Source: an uncultured Alistipes sp.
GTDB lineage: Bacteria; Bacteroidota; Bacteroidia; Bacteroidales; Rikenellaceae
DNA: 20,510 nucleotides
NCBI GenBank assembly: GCA_934754975.1
Contig: CAKVKI010000018.1
Coordinates: 1-20,510 of the forward strand
Direction: 5' to 3'
A program made the position numbers and the translations under genes. The notes below the pieces were generated by a model. It did no database searches. It saw only the letters and a program-made list of their open reading frames with translations, and was not told where the DNA came from. Shown here one piece after another: positions 1-7,133 of this stretch. Position 1 is the first letter of the stretch. Each line of letters opens with the position of its first letter.

Positions 1-76
1 GTGGTCGATCGGGCCGCACTCGAAATGCGGTGTACGGGCAACTGTACCGGGGGTTCGAATCCCTCTCTCTCCGCCA
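1..76 (+). tRNA. tRNA-Ser(CGA), 5' end missing
   Basis: The 3' part of a class II tRNA. The anticodon arm is 14-30, with stem CCGCA/TGCGG and a seven-base loop carrying anticodon CGA at 21-23, which reads the serine codon UCG. A long variable arm (GTAC...GTAC, about 32-47) is typical of tRNA-Ser. The T arm is 49-65 with loop TTCGAAT. The 3' acceptor strand is 66-72, the discriminator G is at 73, and CCA is encoded at 74-76. The first acceptor strand and part of the D arm lie before base 1. Confidence 0.93.
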
Positions 77-109
77 AACGAAGCTGAATACCAGCTCACA
101 ACACCGACA

Positions 110-152
110 ACACCCAATTTTACACTTTATGTAAGATTGGGTGTATTCTTTT
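110..152 (+). terminator. Rho-independent terminator after tRNA-Ser
   Basis: A 14-base stem (110-123 pairing with 131-144, one G-U pair) with a seven-base loop is followed by the T-rich stretch ATTCTTTT at 145-152. It lies about 35 bases after the tRNA CCA end, as expected for the end of the tRNA transcript. Confidence 0.8.
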
Positions 153-187
153 ACTTTCCCCACCCTCTGCGAAGCCATAAGACAACA

Positions 188-216
188 AATCCCGCGGGTA
201 TCGAACTCGCAGGATT
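188..216 (-). terminator. Possible terminator hairpin after the nitroreductase gene
   Basis: Imperfect hairpin: AATCC (188-192) pairs with GGATT (212-216), and GCGGG (194-198) pairs with CTCGC (206-210) except for one mismatch, leaving a seven-base loop. Read on the minus strand it is followed by TGTTGTCTTAT, a weak T-rich tail. It lies about 60 bases past the nitroreductase stop. The inner part also looks like a tRNA T arm (see findings), so its role is uncertain. Confidence 0.35.
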
Positions 217-276
217 CATTTTTATCGACCGCAGCCGATATCACGCGGCCATCCGACCGATGCGGAAGGGCCCGGA

Positions 277-918
277 TTATTCAATCATCAGGTCTTCCAG
301 ACGGACTTTGGGAACGTAATGCGTACCGTTTTCACGGTAGTAGGCATGGTCGTCGTTCGCACCGATCTGCGTCAGTTCGATCTTCTCGATGCCTTTGCCG
401 ACGGCCAGAATCAGCAGCGGGTCCGTCTCCAGTCCGAACTCCTGCTTGATCCGCTCCTTATCGAACGCCCCGATGCAGATGCCGTTCAATCCGATTTCGG
501 CCGCCTGAAGCAGCATGCTCTGCGCTGAAATGCCCAGATCGATATCGACATATCGGTTCTCCCCGATCGTCGAGCAGACAATGATGAAGGCATTCGGCTC
601 CGTACCCGGAAGGGGCAGGCGGAGTTCGGGCAAAGCCCCTCCCAGCCGGATATGCGGCAAAATTTTGGGTGCCTCGTCCGCCAGAACGGGGCGGAAACGC
701 AAAACCTGCTGGTTGCGCGCCGAAGGGATTTTGGTATTCACGCCGATAATCCGGCGGAGCTGATCCTCACGCACGATAAAGCGGGCGTCGTAACCGCGAT
801 GACTCCGGTTTTTCAGCAACAGCCGGCTCAGCGTCACCAGCGGCGTACGATTCCGCAGCCCCGCTGCCGCCCGGGCCCGATATTCTTCCATTTTCCGTCC
901 TAAATAGTCGTCTGCCAT
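277..918 (-). CDS. Nitroreductase family protein
   Basis: A 213-residue protein of the FMN-dependent nitroreductase fold. Members reduce nitro groups, quinones, enones or other acceptors with NAD(P)H; the substrate cannot be read from sequence. Visible family features are the N-terminal phosphate-binding stretch NRSHRGYDA (about residues 37-45), PSARNQQVLRF (65-75), the helix running from DIDLGISAQ through GLNGICIGAF (about 125-152), and LAVGKG (171-176). The frame is open 20 codons further upstream to 978, but the start at 918 is preferred because protein homology begins there and the only good promoter element (TATCTTTG on the minus strand, 943-950) would lie inside the longer version. The gene is single and divergent from dinB. 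No signal peptide is seen, so it is probably cytoplasmic. The length is normal for a short nitroreductase. Confidence 0.85.
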   Translation of the reverse strand: MADDYLGRKMEEYRARAAAGLRNRTPLVTLSRLLLKNRSHRGYDARFIVREDQLRRIIGVNTKIPSARNQQVLRFRPVLADEAPKILPHIRLGGALPELRLPLPGTEPNAFIIVCSTIGENRYVDIDLGISAQSMLLQAAEIGLNGICIGAFDKERIKQEFGLETDPLLILAVGKGIEKIELTQIGANDDHAYYRENGTHYVPKVRLEDLMIE

Positions 919-942
919 TTTCTTCAAACTATTAATCCGGTG

Positions 943-950
943 CAAAGATA
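943..950 (-). promoter_or_regulatory. -7 promoter element of the nitroreductase gene
   Basis: The minus strand reads TATCTTTG, an exact match to the Bacteroidota -7 consensus TAnnTTTG, 25 bases before the chosen ATG at 918. No clear TTTG -33 element is seen at the usual spacing. Confidence 0.55.
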
Positions 951-1076
951 CACAATCTTTTTCTTGCATATCCCCCACTGCGTCTGCTTCGGCCCCGCTG
1001 CGACGAATTTATCCCGAAAAAACAGACCCGCAAACAAGCCGGCGTATTCTGCGGTCCGTATTTTGAAAACAAAACC

Positions 1077-1113
1077 TGCCGGACAGAAAGCCGGCATTTA
1101 TTCATTATCTTTG
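1077..1113 (+). promoter_or_regulatory. dinB promoter with an inverted repeat near -33
   Basis: TATCTTTG at 1106-1113 matches the Bacteroidota -7 element TAnnTTTG, 16 bases before the dinB ATG, so the leader would be very short. Just upstream, TGCCGG (1077-1082) and CCGGCA (1091-1096) form an inverted repeat with an eight-base spacer, placed where a -33 element or operator would lie. No TTTG -33 box is seen at standard spacing. The -7 call is good; the operator role is speculation. Confidence 0.5.
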
Positions 1114-1129
1114 TACGGGGATATCACTC

Positions 1130-2206
1130 ATGGCGCAGCGAAAAATCATACATATCGACATGGATGCGTTCTACGCATCCGTAGAACAACGGGACCGGCC
1201 CGAATACCGGGGCCGGCCGATCGCCGTCGGCCATGACGGGCCGCGGGGCGTCGTCGCCACGGCCAGTTACGAAGCCCGTCCCTATGGGGTTCGGTCGGCG
1301 ATCTCCTCCGCGCTGGCCAAACGGCTGTGCCCCAACCTGATCTTCGTGCCGGCGCGGTTCGACGTTTACAAGGAGGTGTCGCAGCAGATCCGCGCCATCT
1401 TCCGCGATTATACCGAACTCGTCGAACCCCTTTCGCTCGACGAAGCGTTCCTCGACGTGTCGCACACCCGCTCGGCGACCCTCGCCGCCCGTGAGATCAA
1501 AGCCCGCATCCTCGCCGAAACCGGGCTGACCGCATCGGCCGGGATATCGGTCAACAAGATGCTGGCCAAGATCGCTTCGGACTACCAAAAACCCGACGGA
1601 TTGTTCACGATCCCGCCCGGGCAGATCGAAGAGTTTGTCGCGGGACTTCCCGTCGAGCGGTTTTTCGGCATCGGAGAGGTGACGGCACAAAAGATGCACC
1701 GCCTGGGAATCCATACCGGTGCCGATTTGAGGATGTGGGATGAAATGGTGCTTGTTCAGCACTTCGGAAAAGCCGGACACAGTTATTACGGTTATGCGCG
1801 GGGCATCGACGAACGCGAGGTTACGCCGAACCGAATCCGCAAATCGCTCGGAGCCGAAACGACCTTCGCCGAAGACACGGACGACCGGGAGCAGCTGCGG
1901 TTGGATTTGTCGGCCGTGCGCGAAGAGGTCTGGAACCGCCTGATGCGGCATGAATTCAAGGGAAAAACCGTCGTGCTGAAGCTCAAGTTCGACAATTTCC
2001 GCCAGATAACCCGGTCCAAAACGCTTTTCACACCCGTCGATTCGGCCCAAACGCTCCGGCAGGTGTCGGAAGAGCTGCTGGCGGCGGTCGATTTCCACGG
2101 GCGGAAGATCCGCCTGATCGGCCTTACGGTCGGCAACTCGCCCGAAGCCTGCGCGGAGTGCGTGCAGCTAAGATTCGATTTCGGGGAATCCGATCGGAAT
2201 GTTTAA
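1130..2206 (+). CDS. dinB: DNA polymerase IV (Y-family translesion polymerase)
   Basis: A 358-residue DinB-type polymerase that copies past damaged template bases with low fidelity. The palm begins HIDMDAFYASVEQRD, giving metal-binding Asp10 and the steric-gate aromatic Tyr15 (Phe13 in E. coli Pol IV by motif alignment). The second catalytic motif, SLDEAFLDV, supplies Asp104 and Glu105. The fingers/palm motif YEARPYGVRSAI and the helix-hairpin-helix region (GISVNKMLAKIASDYQKPDG, then FFGIGEVTAQKMHRLGI) are intact, followed by the little-finger domain. The C-terminus has QLRFDF (about residues 346-351), a likely sliding-clamp binding peptide. The length is normal. It is divergent from the nitroreductase and appears monocistronic, with a 205-base gap before tamB. 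Confidence 0.97.
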   Translation: MAQRKIIHIDMDAFYASVEQRDRPEYRGRPIAVGHDGPRGVVATASYEARPYGVRSAISSALAKRLCPNLIFVPARFDVYKEVSQQIRAIFRDYTELVEPLSLDEAFLDVSHTRSATLAAREIKARILAETGLTASAGISVNKMLAKIASDYQKPDGLFTIPPGQIEEFVAGLPVERFFGIGEVTAQKMHRLGIHTGADLRMWDEMVLVQHFGKAGHSYYGYARGIDEREVTPNRIRKSLGAETTFAEDTDDREQLRLDLSAVREEVWNRLMRHEFKGKTVVLKLKFDNFRQITRSKTLFTPVDSAQTLRQVSEELLAAVDFHGRKIRLIGLTVGNSPEACAECVQLRFDFGESDRNV

Positions 2207-2292
2207 ACGACTTTTTCCGCGCCTGCCGGCAGCGTGGGAACAGAAAAGACGATAATTGTTTAAAAAGAGACCGTTTATGGGGAGCGGCCTGC

Positions 2293-2322
2293 TTGCGTAA
2301 TTATCGGACTTTTAGTAATTTG
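2293..2322 (+). promoter_or_regulatory. Candidate promoter of the tamB-tamL operon
   Basis: TTG at 2293-2295 is followed after 20 bases by TAATTTG at 2316-2322, close to the Bacteroidota TTTG/TAnnTTTG pattern and spacing. The rest of the 205-base gap after dinB (2207-2411) shows no gene. Transcription from here would give a leader of about 80 bases before the tamB ATG. Confidence 0.4.
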
Positions 2323-2411
2323 CGCAAAAATTCACACCGTCCGCACGCCGGACGGACATTTATACGCCGGTGCCTTTCCACCTGATAAACACGGAATTAG
2401 TCATTCTGTAA

Positions 2412-5400
2412 ATGCTGAAAAAGATACTGAAATATACGCTCCGAACGCTGCTTGTCATTCTCCTCGTTCTGCTGCTGATCCCCGCCCTGCTCTACATCCC
2501 GGCCGTCCAGGATTTCGTCCGGGGCAAGGCTGTCGGCTACGCATCCCGGACGCTCGGAATGGATTTGTCGGTTGAGCGCATCCGGCTCTCCTTTCCGCTG
2601 CGGCTCTCCGTGGACAATACGCTGCTGGTCGACAAGGGCGATACGCTCCTCTGCTGCGGGCGGCTCTCGCTGGATGCCGCCCTGTGGCCTTTGGTCCGCA
2701 AAGAGGTCGCCGTACGGAGTCTCGAACTGGCAAAACTCGCGGCGCACTATAAGGATTCCACGGCGGGTATGGACCTGAAGGTCGCCGCCGGACAGTTCGC
2801 CGTGAACGACTGCCGGGTCGGCCTGTCGGCCAAAACGGTCGGCATTTCCCATATCGCACTGACGGACGGAAATGTATTTCTGAATACGACAGAGACCGCT
2901 CCCGCGGAGAAGGCGGACAGTTCCGCCGCCCTGCCGTGGCTGGTCGACGTCGGAAAACTGACGGTCGAAAACCTCGCTTTCGGGATGCGAACCGCCCCTG
3001 CGGTAACGGATTTGTCCGTCCGACTGCCGGACGGGGAGGTGGACGAATGCCGGGTTCGGCTGGACAGCCAGCAGGTATCCGTGAAAAGCATTCGGCTGAA
3101 CCGGGGCGGATACGCCTACCTAACGGCCCCGGCCGGCGCAGGAGAAAAGGCTCCGGACAAGGCGGCGGCCCCGGACAGCGGAAATCCGTCCCTGCCGTGG
3201 ACCGTCCGGGTCGGCAGCGTCGCCCTGACCGACAACAACGTCGAATACGGAACACTGCATCATCAGCCTGCAGATGGATTCGACCCGGAGTTTATCGCAC
3301 TCTCGTCGCTGAACCTGTCAGTCGATTCGATCTATAACCGGGGCGCCGACATCGCCCTGCAAATCGTCCGGATGGCGTTTACCGAGCGCAGCGGGTTGTC
3401 CGTACGGAACGCGGCCGGAAAGTTCGCAATGGATTCCTCCGGCGTTTCGCTCTCCGGGTTCGAGATCGCAACGCCGCTTTCCGGCGTCCGGGCCGAGGCG
3501 CACGCCGGAGCCGGAATCATGCGAATGGCGCCGGATACCCCGCTGACCGCCGACCTTTCGGCGAGCCTGAATACGGAAGAGATAAAACTTCTCTGCCCGG
3601 AGCTGATTCCCACGGCGCTGGACGACCGGATCGTCGGGTTGAAACTCTCGGCGGCGGGAACGCTGGGAGATATCAAAAAAGCAGGGCTGGACATCTCATC
3701 GCCCGGACATATCGACATCGCGGTAAAGGGAAACGCGAAAAACCTGCTCGCCCCGGACAGGCTGGAAGCCGCGGCCCGTTTCGAGGGGGAGTTCCGCGAC
3801 ATGGCTTTTCTGCTGGAACTGCTGCCCGATACGGCCCTGCGGCGGCGCGTGACGATTCCCGAACGGATCACGCTCCGCGGATCGGCAGGCGCGGACCGGG
3901 GCCTGTATTCGCTCGCCTCGACGCTGGCCGCCGACGACGGCAAGCTGACCCTGAACGGTCGGATCGACCCGGGAAAACAAACCTACGAGGCGGAACTCCG
4001 GTGCGACAGTCTTCCGCTGAACCGTTTTCTTCCGGCCGACTCGCTGGGCGCATTGGATTTCACGCTGACGGCCGGGGGCGTCGGATTCAATCCGTTATTG
4101 CCACAGACACGGGGGAGCGTCCGCATGCAGATCGACCGGGCGGAGTATCGGGGCCGCGATTTCGGCGGAATAGAACTGGATGCGGACCTCGAAAACCAGC
4201 GCCTTTCCGGCCACCTTTCCGACCGGAACGAAGCGCTCCGCCTGCTGCTGCTCGTTTCGGGAACGCTGACCGGGCAAGAACAGCGGATCGGCCTGTCGGG
4301 CAATGTCTTCGGCTTCGACCTGGCCGATATGGGAGTCACCCCGGAGCAGATCGGCGGATCGTTTGCGCTCGACGCCGACGCTTCCGTTTCGGCCGGCGGC
4401 TATGCCGCAAGCCTCACGCTGGACAGCATCGAAATCCGCAGCAAATACCGGACGGACCGTATTCGCCGGACAAGCGTAACATTCAGCGCCGATACCGCAG
4501 CGACCCGCGCCGGACTGACCTCCGGCGACCTGTCGCTGTCGTTCACCGCGCCCGAACCGCTCGATTCGCTGACCGCCGCCGTGACCCGGAGCGCCGATGC
4601 GCTGGCGCAGCAAATCCGTTCGCAGCGCGTCGATATGGATTCACTCAAACCCGCCCTGCCCGATTTCCGACTGCGGGTTTCAGCCGGGCGCGACAATATC
4701 CTGAACAGTTTCCTGAACACGAAAAAAATTGCTTTCAATACGCTCGACATCGACGGGGTGAACTGCGACTCCCTACCCATATCGCTCCGGATGCGCGTGG
4801 AGAGGCTGACTTACGGAAGCGTCGTTCTCGACACCGTGGCGGCGGGCCTGTCGCAGAACGGGAACCGGCTGGAATATGCCCTCCGGGTGGCGAACGCCCC
4901 CGGAAACCTGGACAACATAGCCCTCGCCGGGGTGTACGGCCATGTCGTGCGAAATACGGGAGCGGTGAATTTCTACCAGAAAAACCGCGCAGGCCGGGAG
5001 GGGTTTCGTTTCGGGGTGGAGGCTCAGTGGAACGACAGCCTGATCCGGGCGGACGTAACGCCCCTCGATCCGGTATTCGGATTCGAACCGTGGACGGTGA
5101 ATCCCGGCAATTACCTCGTTTACAGGTTCGGCAAAAGCCTGAGCGCGGACCTCGACATGGCTCACGGCGACCAGCGGTTTGCGATCCATACGGTTCCGGA
5201 AGCCGACTCGCTCCGCGGCATCCGCCTCGACATCGCAGGACTGAACATCGGTTCGGCCCTGGGGATGCTCCCCTCCGCCCCGCCCGTGGGCGGTATGCTG
5301 GGCGCCTCCGTAACCCTGAATACGGGCGCCGACACGCTGGCTGTCCGGGGCGACGTTTCAGTCGCCGGACTCTCGTACGACAAACAGCGTTTCGGAGATG

Positions 5401-7133
5401 TCGATTTAGGGATGCTTTACGAACAGGGCCGCGGACAGCAGGCCGATGTCAGGCTCGCGCTGGACGGAACCGAGGTGATGACCGTGCGGGGAGACTACCT
5501 CAAAGAACGGGAAAGTCCGCTCGATCTCACGGCGGCGATTCCCGGATTCCCCCTGCAGCGGGCCAATGTCTTCCTGCCGGCCGACATGCTCCGTCTTTCC
5601 GGCACTCTTTCCGGGAAGCTCCATGCGGGCGGAACGCCCGAACGGCTGAAGCTGGACGGCGGCCTGCAGTTCGCACAGACTGAAGTCCGCGTGCCGATGA
5701 TCGGCACTTCGTTCGGCCTGTCGTCCGATACGATCCGCATCGACGACAGCCGGGTCCTGTTCGACGACTTTGCCGTTACCGCCCCGAACAAAAGCCCTCT
5801 GACGATCGGGGGTTACGTCGATCTCGCCGACTTCAGCCGCATGCAGGCCGACATCGCGCTGCGGGCGTCGGATTTCCAGTTCGTGAACGTGGCCCGCAAA
5901 GAGGGCACCGCCGTCTACGGGAAAGCCTATCTGGACCTCGACGCAACGGCCAAAGGCCCCCTGGACGAACTCGTCGTCCGCGGCAGCGTCGCACTGCTCA
6001 AAAATACGGACATCAATTACGTCATGCAGGATTCGCCGATGGACGTGAAGGAACGTCCGCAGAACATCGTGACGTTCGTCTCGTTCCGGGACATGGACTC
6101 CCAAAGTTTCGCCGAGGTCTCCCCTGCGGTCCGGATCGGAGGAATGGACATCCTCCTGAACATCGACATCAACAACGACGTCCAGGCCGCCGTGGACCTC
6201 TCCGCGGACGGCAGCAACCGGATAGACCTGCAGGGAGGCGGCAACCTGACCTTCACGATGAATCCGCTGGGCGACGTAGGCCTGTCGGGCAAATACGTGC
6301 TTTCGGGCGGAACGGTGCGCTACAATCCGCCCGTGATCTCCCAGAAAATATTCAAGATCACGCCGGACAGCTATGTCGATTGGATCGGAAACGTCGCCGA
6401 CCCGGCTTTCAACATTACGGCGGTCGAGACCGTCCGGGCCAGCGTCTCCGCGGACGGGCAGGATTCGCGCTCCGTGAATTTCAATATCTCCATCAATATC
6501 CGCAACACGCTGAACGACCTCGAAATCAGCTTCGGGCTGTCGGCCCCCGAAGACCTCACGATGCAGAACCAGCTCAATTCGCTGACGGCCGAACAGCGGG
6601 CCAATCAAGCGATGAACCTGCTCATCTACAACACCTACACCGGTCCGGGAACAACCGCCAAGGTCAGCTCGGAGAACCCGCTCAACTCGTTCATCCAGAA
6701 GGAGCTGAACCAGTGGGCGCAGAACAACCTGAAGGGCGTGGACCTCAGCTTCGGCATCGACTCCTACGGCGAGGACGACCCGAACGGCCAGCGGACCGAT
6801 TACTCGTACCGGCTGTCCAAGAACCTCTTCAGCAACCGCGTGCGCGCGGTCATCGGCGGCAAGTTCAGCACCGACGCCGATCCGTCGCAGAACCTCAAGG
6901 AGAACCTGATCGACGATATTTCACTCGAATACATGCTGACCAAACGGGACAATATGTACCTGAAAGTATTCCGGCACACCGGTTACGAAAGCATCCTCGA
7001 AGGCGAGATCACCGAAACGGGCGTAGGCTTCGTCATCCGGAAGAAACTGCTCCGGCTGGGCGACCTGTTCAAACCGATGCGGCCCAAAGCGGAAAAACGA
7101 AAACAAAATGAGTCTGATGCGCATCAGAAATAG
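2412..7133 (+). CDS. tamB: Translocation and assembly module protein TamB (AsmA-like, DUF490)
   Basis: A 1573-residue inner-membrane-anchored periplasm-spanning protein. Residues about 8-30 form one hydrophobic segment (TLLVILLVLLLIPALLYI) after a basic start, the usual TamB signal anchor. An AsmA-like N-terminal part follows, then a very long run of beta-rich repeats with little charge clustering, as expected for the hydrophobic-grooved beta-helix of bridge-like lipid transporters. The C-terminal TamB domain occupies roughly residues 1190-1555, including VISQKIFKITPDSYVDW and a conserved LTAEQRANQAMNLLIYNTY stretch, and ends in KVFRHTGYES and GVGFVIRKKL. In the family it works with a TamA-type barrel in outer-membrane biogenesis, now often viewed as phospholipid transport. 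Here the next gene is that partner and overlaps it by 26 bases. Length is typical for Bacteroidota TamB. Confidence 0.93.
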   Translation: MLKKILKYTLRTLLVILLVLLLIPALLYIPAVQDFVRGKAVGYASRTLGMDLSVERIRLSFPLRLSVDNTLLVDKGDTLLCCGRLSLDAALWPLVRKEVAVRSLELAKLAAHYKDSTAGMDLKVAAGQFAVNDCRVGLSAKTVGISHIALTDGNVFLNTTETAPAEKADSSAALPWLVDVGKLTVENLAFGMRTAPAVTDLSVRLPDGEVDECRVRLDSQQVSVKSIRLNRGGYAYLTAPAGAGEKAPDKAAAPDSGNPSLPWTVRVGSVALTDNNVEYGTLHHQPADGFDPEFIALSSLNLSVDSIYNRGADIALQIVRMAFTERSGLSVRNAAGKFAMDSSGVSLSGFEIATPLSGVRAEAHAGAGIMRMAPDTPLTADLSASLNTEEIKLLCPELIPTALDDRIVGLKLSAAGTLGDIKKAGLDISSPGHIDIAVKGNAKNLLAPDRLEAAARFEGEFRDMAFLLELLPDTALRRRVTIPERITLRGSAGADRGLYSLASTLAADDGKLTLNGRIDPGKQTYEAELRCDSLPLNRFLPADSLGALDFTLTAGGVGFNPLLPQTRGSVRMQIDRAEYRGRDFGGIELDADLENQRLSGHLSDRNEALRLLLLVSGTLTGQEQRIGLSGNVFGFDLADMGVTPEQIGGSFALDADASVSAGGYAASLTLDSIEIRSKYRTDRIRRTSVTFSADTAATRAGLTSGDLSLSFTAPEPLDSLTAAVTRSADALAQQIRSQRVDMDSLKPALPDFRLRVSAGRDNILNSFLNTKKIAFNTLDIDGVNCDSLPISLRMRVERLTYGSVVLDTVAAGLSQNGNRLEYALRVANAPGNLDNIALAGVYGHVVRNTGAVNFYQKNRAGREGFRFGVEAQWNDSLIRADVTPLDPVFGFEPWTVNPGNYLVYRFGKSLSADLDMAHGDQRFAIHTVPEADSLRGIRLDIAGLNIGSALGMLPSAPPVGGMLGASVTLNTGADTLAVRGDVSVAGLSYDKQRFGDVDLGMLYEQGRGQQADVRLALDGTEVMTVRGDYLKERESPLDLTAAIPGFPLQRANVFLPADMLRLSGTLSGKLHAGGTPERLKLDGGLQFAQTEVRVPMIGTSFGLSSDTIRIDDSRVLFDDFAVTAPNKSPLTIGGYVDLADFSRMQADIALRASDFQFVNVARKEGTAVYGKAYLDLDATAKGPLDELVVRGSVALLKNTDINYVMQDSPMDVKERPQNIVTFVSFRDMDSQSFAEVSPAVRIGGMDILLNIDINNDVQAAVDLSADGSNRIDLQGGGNLTFTMNPLGDVGLSGKYVLSGGTVRYNPPVISQKIFKITPDSYVDWIGNVADPAFNITAVETVRASVSADGQDSRSVNFNISINIRNTLNDLEISFGLSAPEDLTMQNQLNSLTAEQRANQAMNLLIYNTYTGPGTTAKVSSENPLNSFIQKELNQWAQNNLKGVDLSFGIDSYGEDDPNGQRTDYSYRLSKNLFSNRVRAVIGGKFSTDADPSQNLKENLIDDISLEYMLTKRDNMYLKVFRHTGYESILEGEITETGVGFVIRKKLLRLGDLFKPMRPKAEKRKQNESDAHQK

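Noticed and set aside
919..978. Longer nitroreductase start at 978
   Set aside because: Would place the -7 promoter element inside the gene and adds 20 residues without family similarity.
1124..2098. 324-codon open frame antisense to dinB
   Set aside because: Mirror of the strong dinB codon pattern; no recognisable motif, and dinB has complete catalytic motifs.
2223..2232. CTGCCGGCAG palindrome after dinB as a terminator
   Set aside because: There is no loop and no T tail directly after it, so it does not make a convincing hairpin terminator.
4001..5683. A 560-codon arginine-rich open frame inside tamB
   Set aside because: Same strand, shifted frame in GC-rich coding DNA. Composition is Arg/Pro/Gly-rich with no domain, while tamB in the other frame is clearly the conserved protein.
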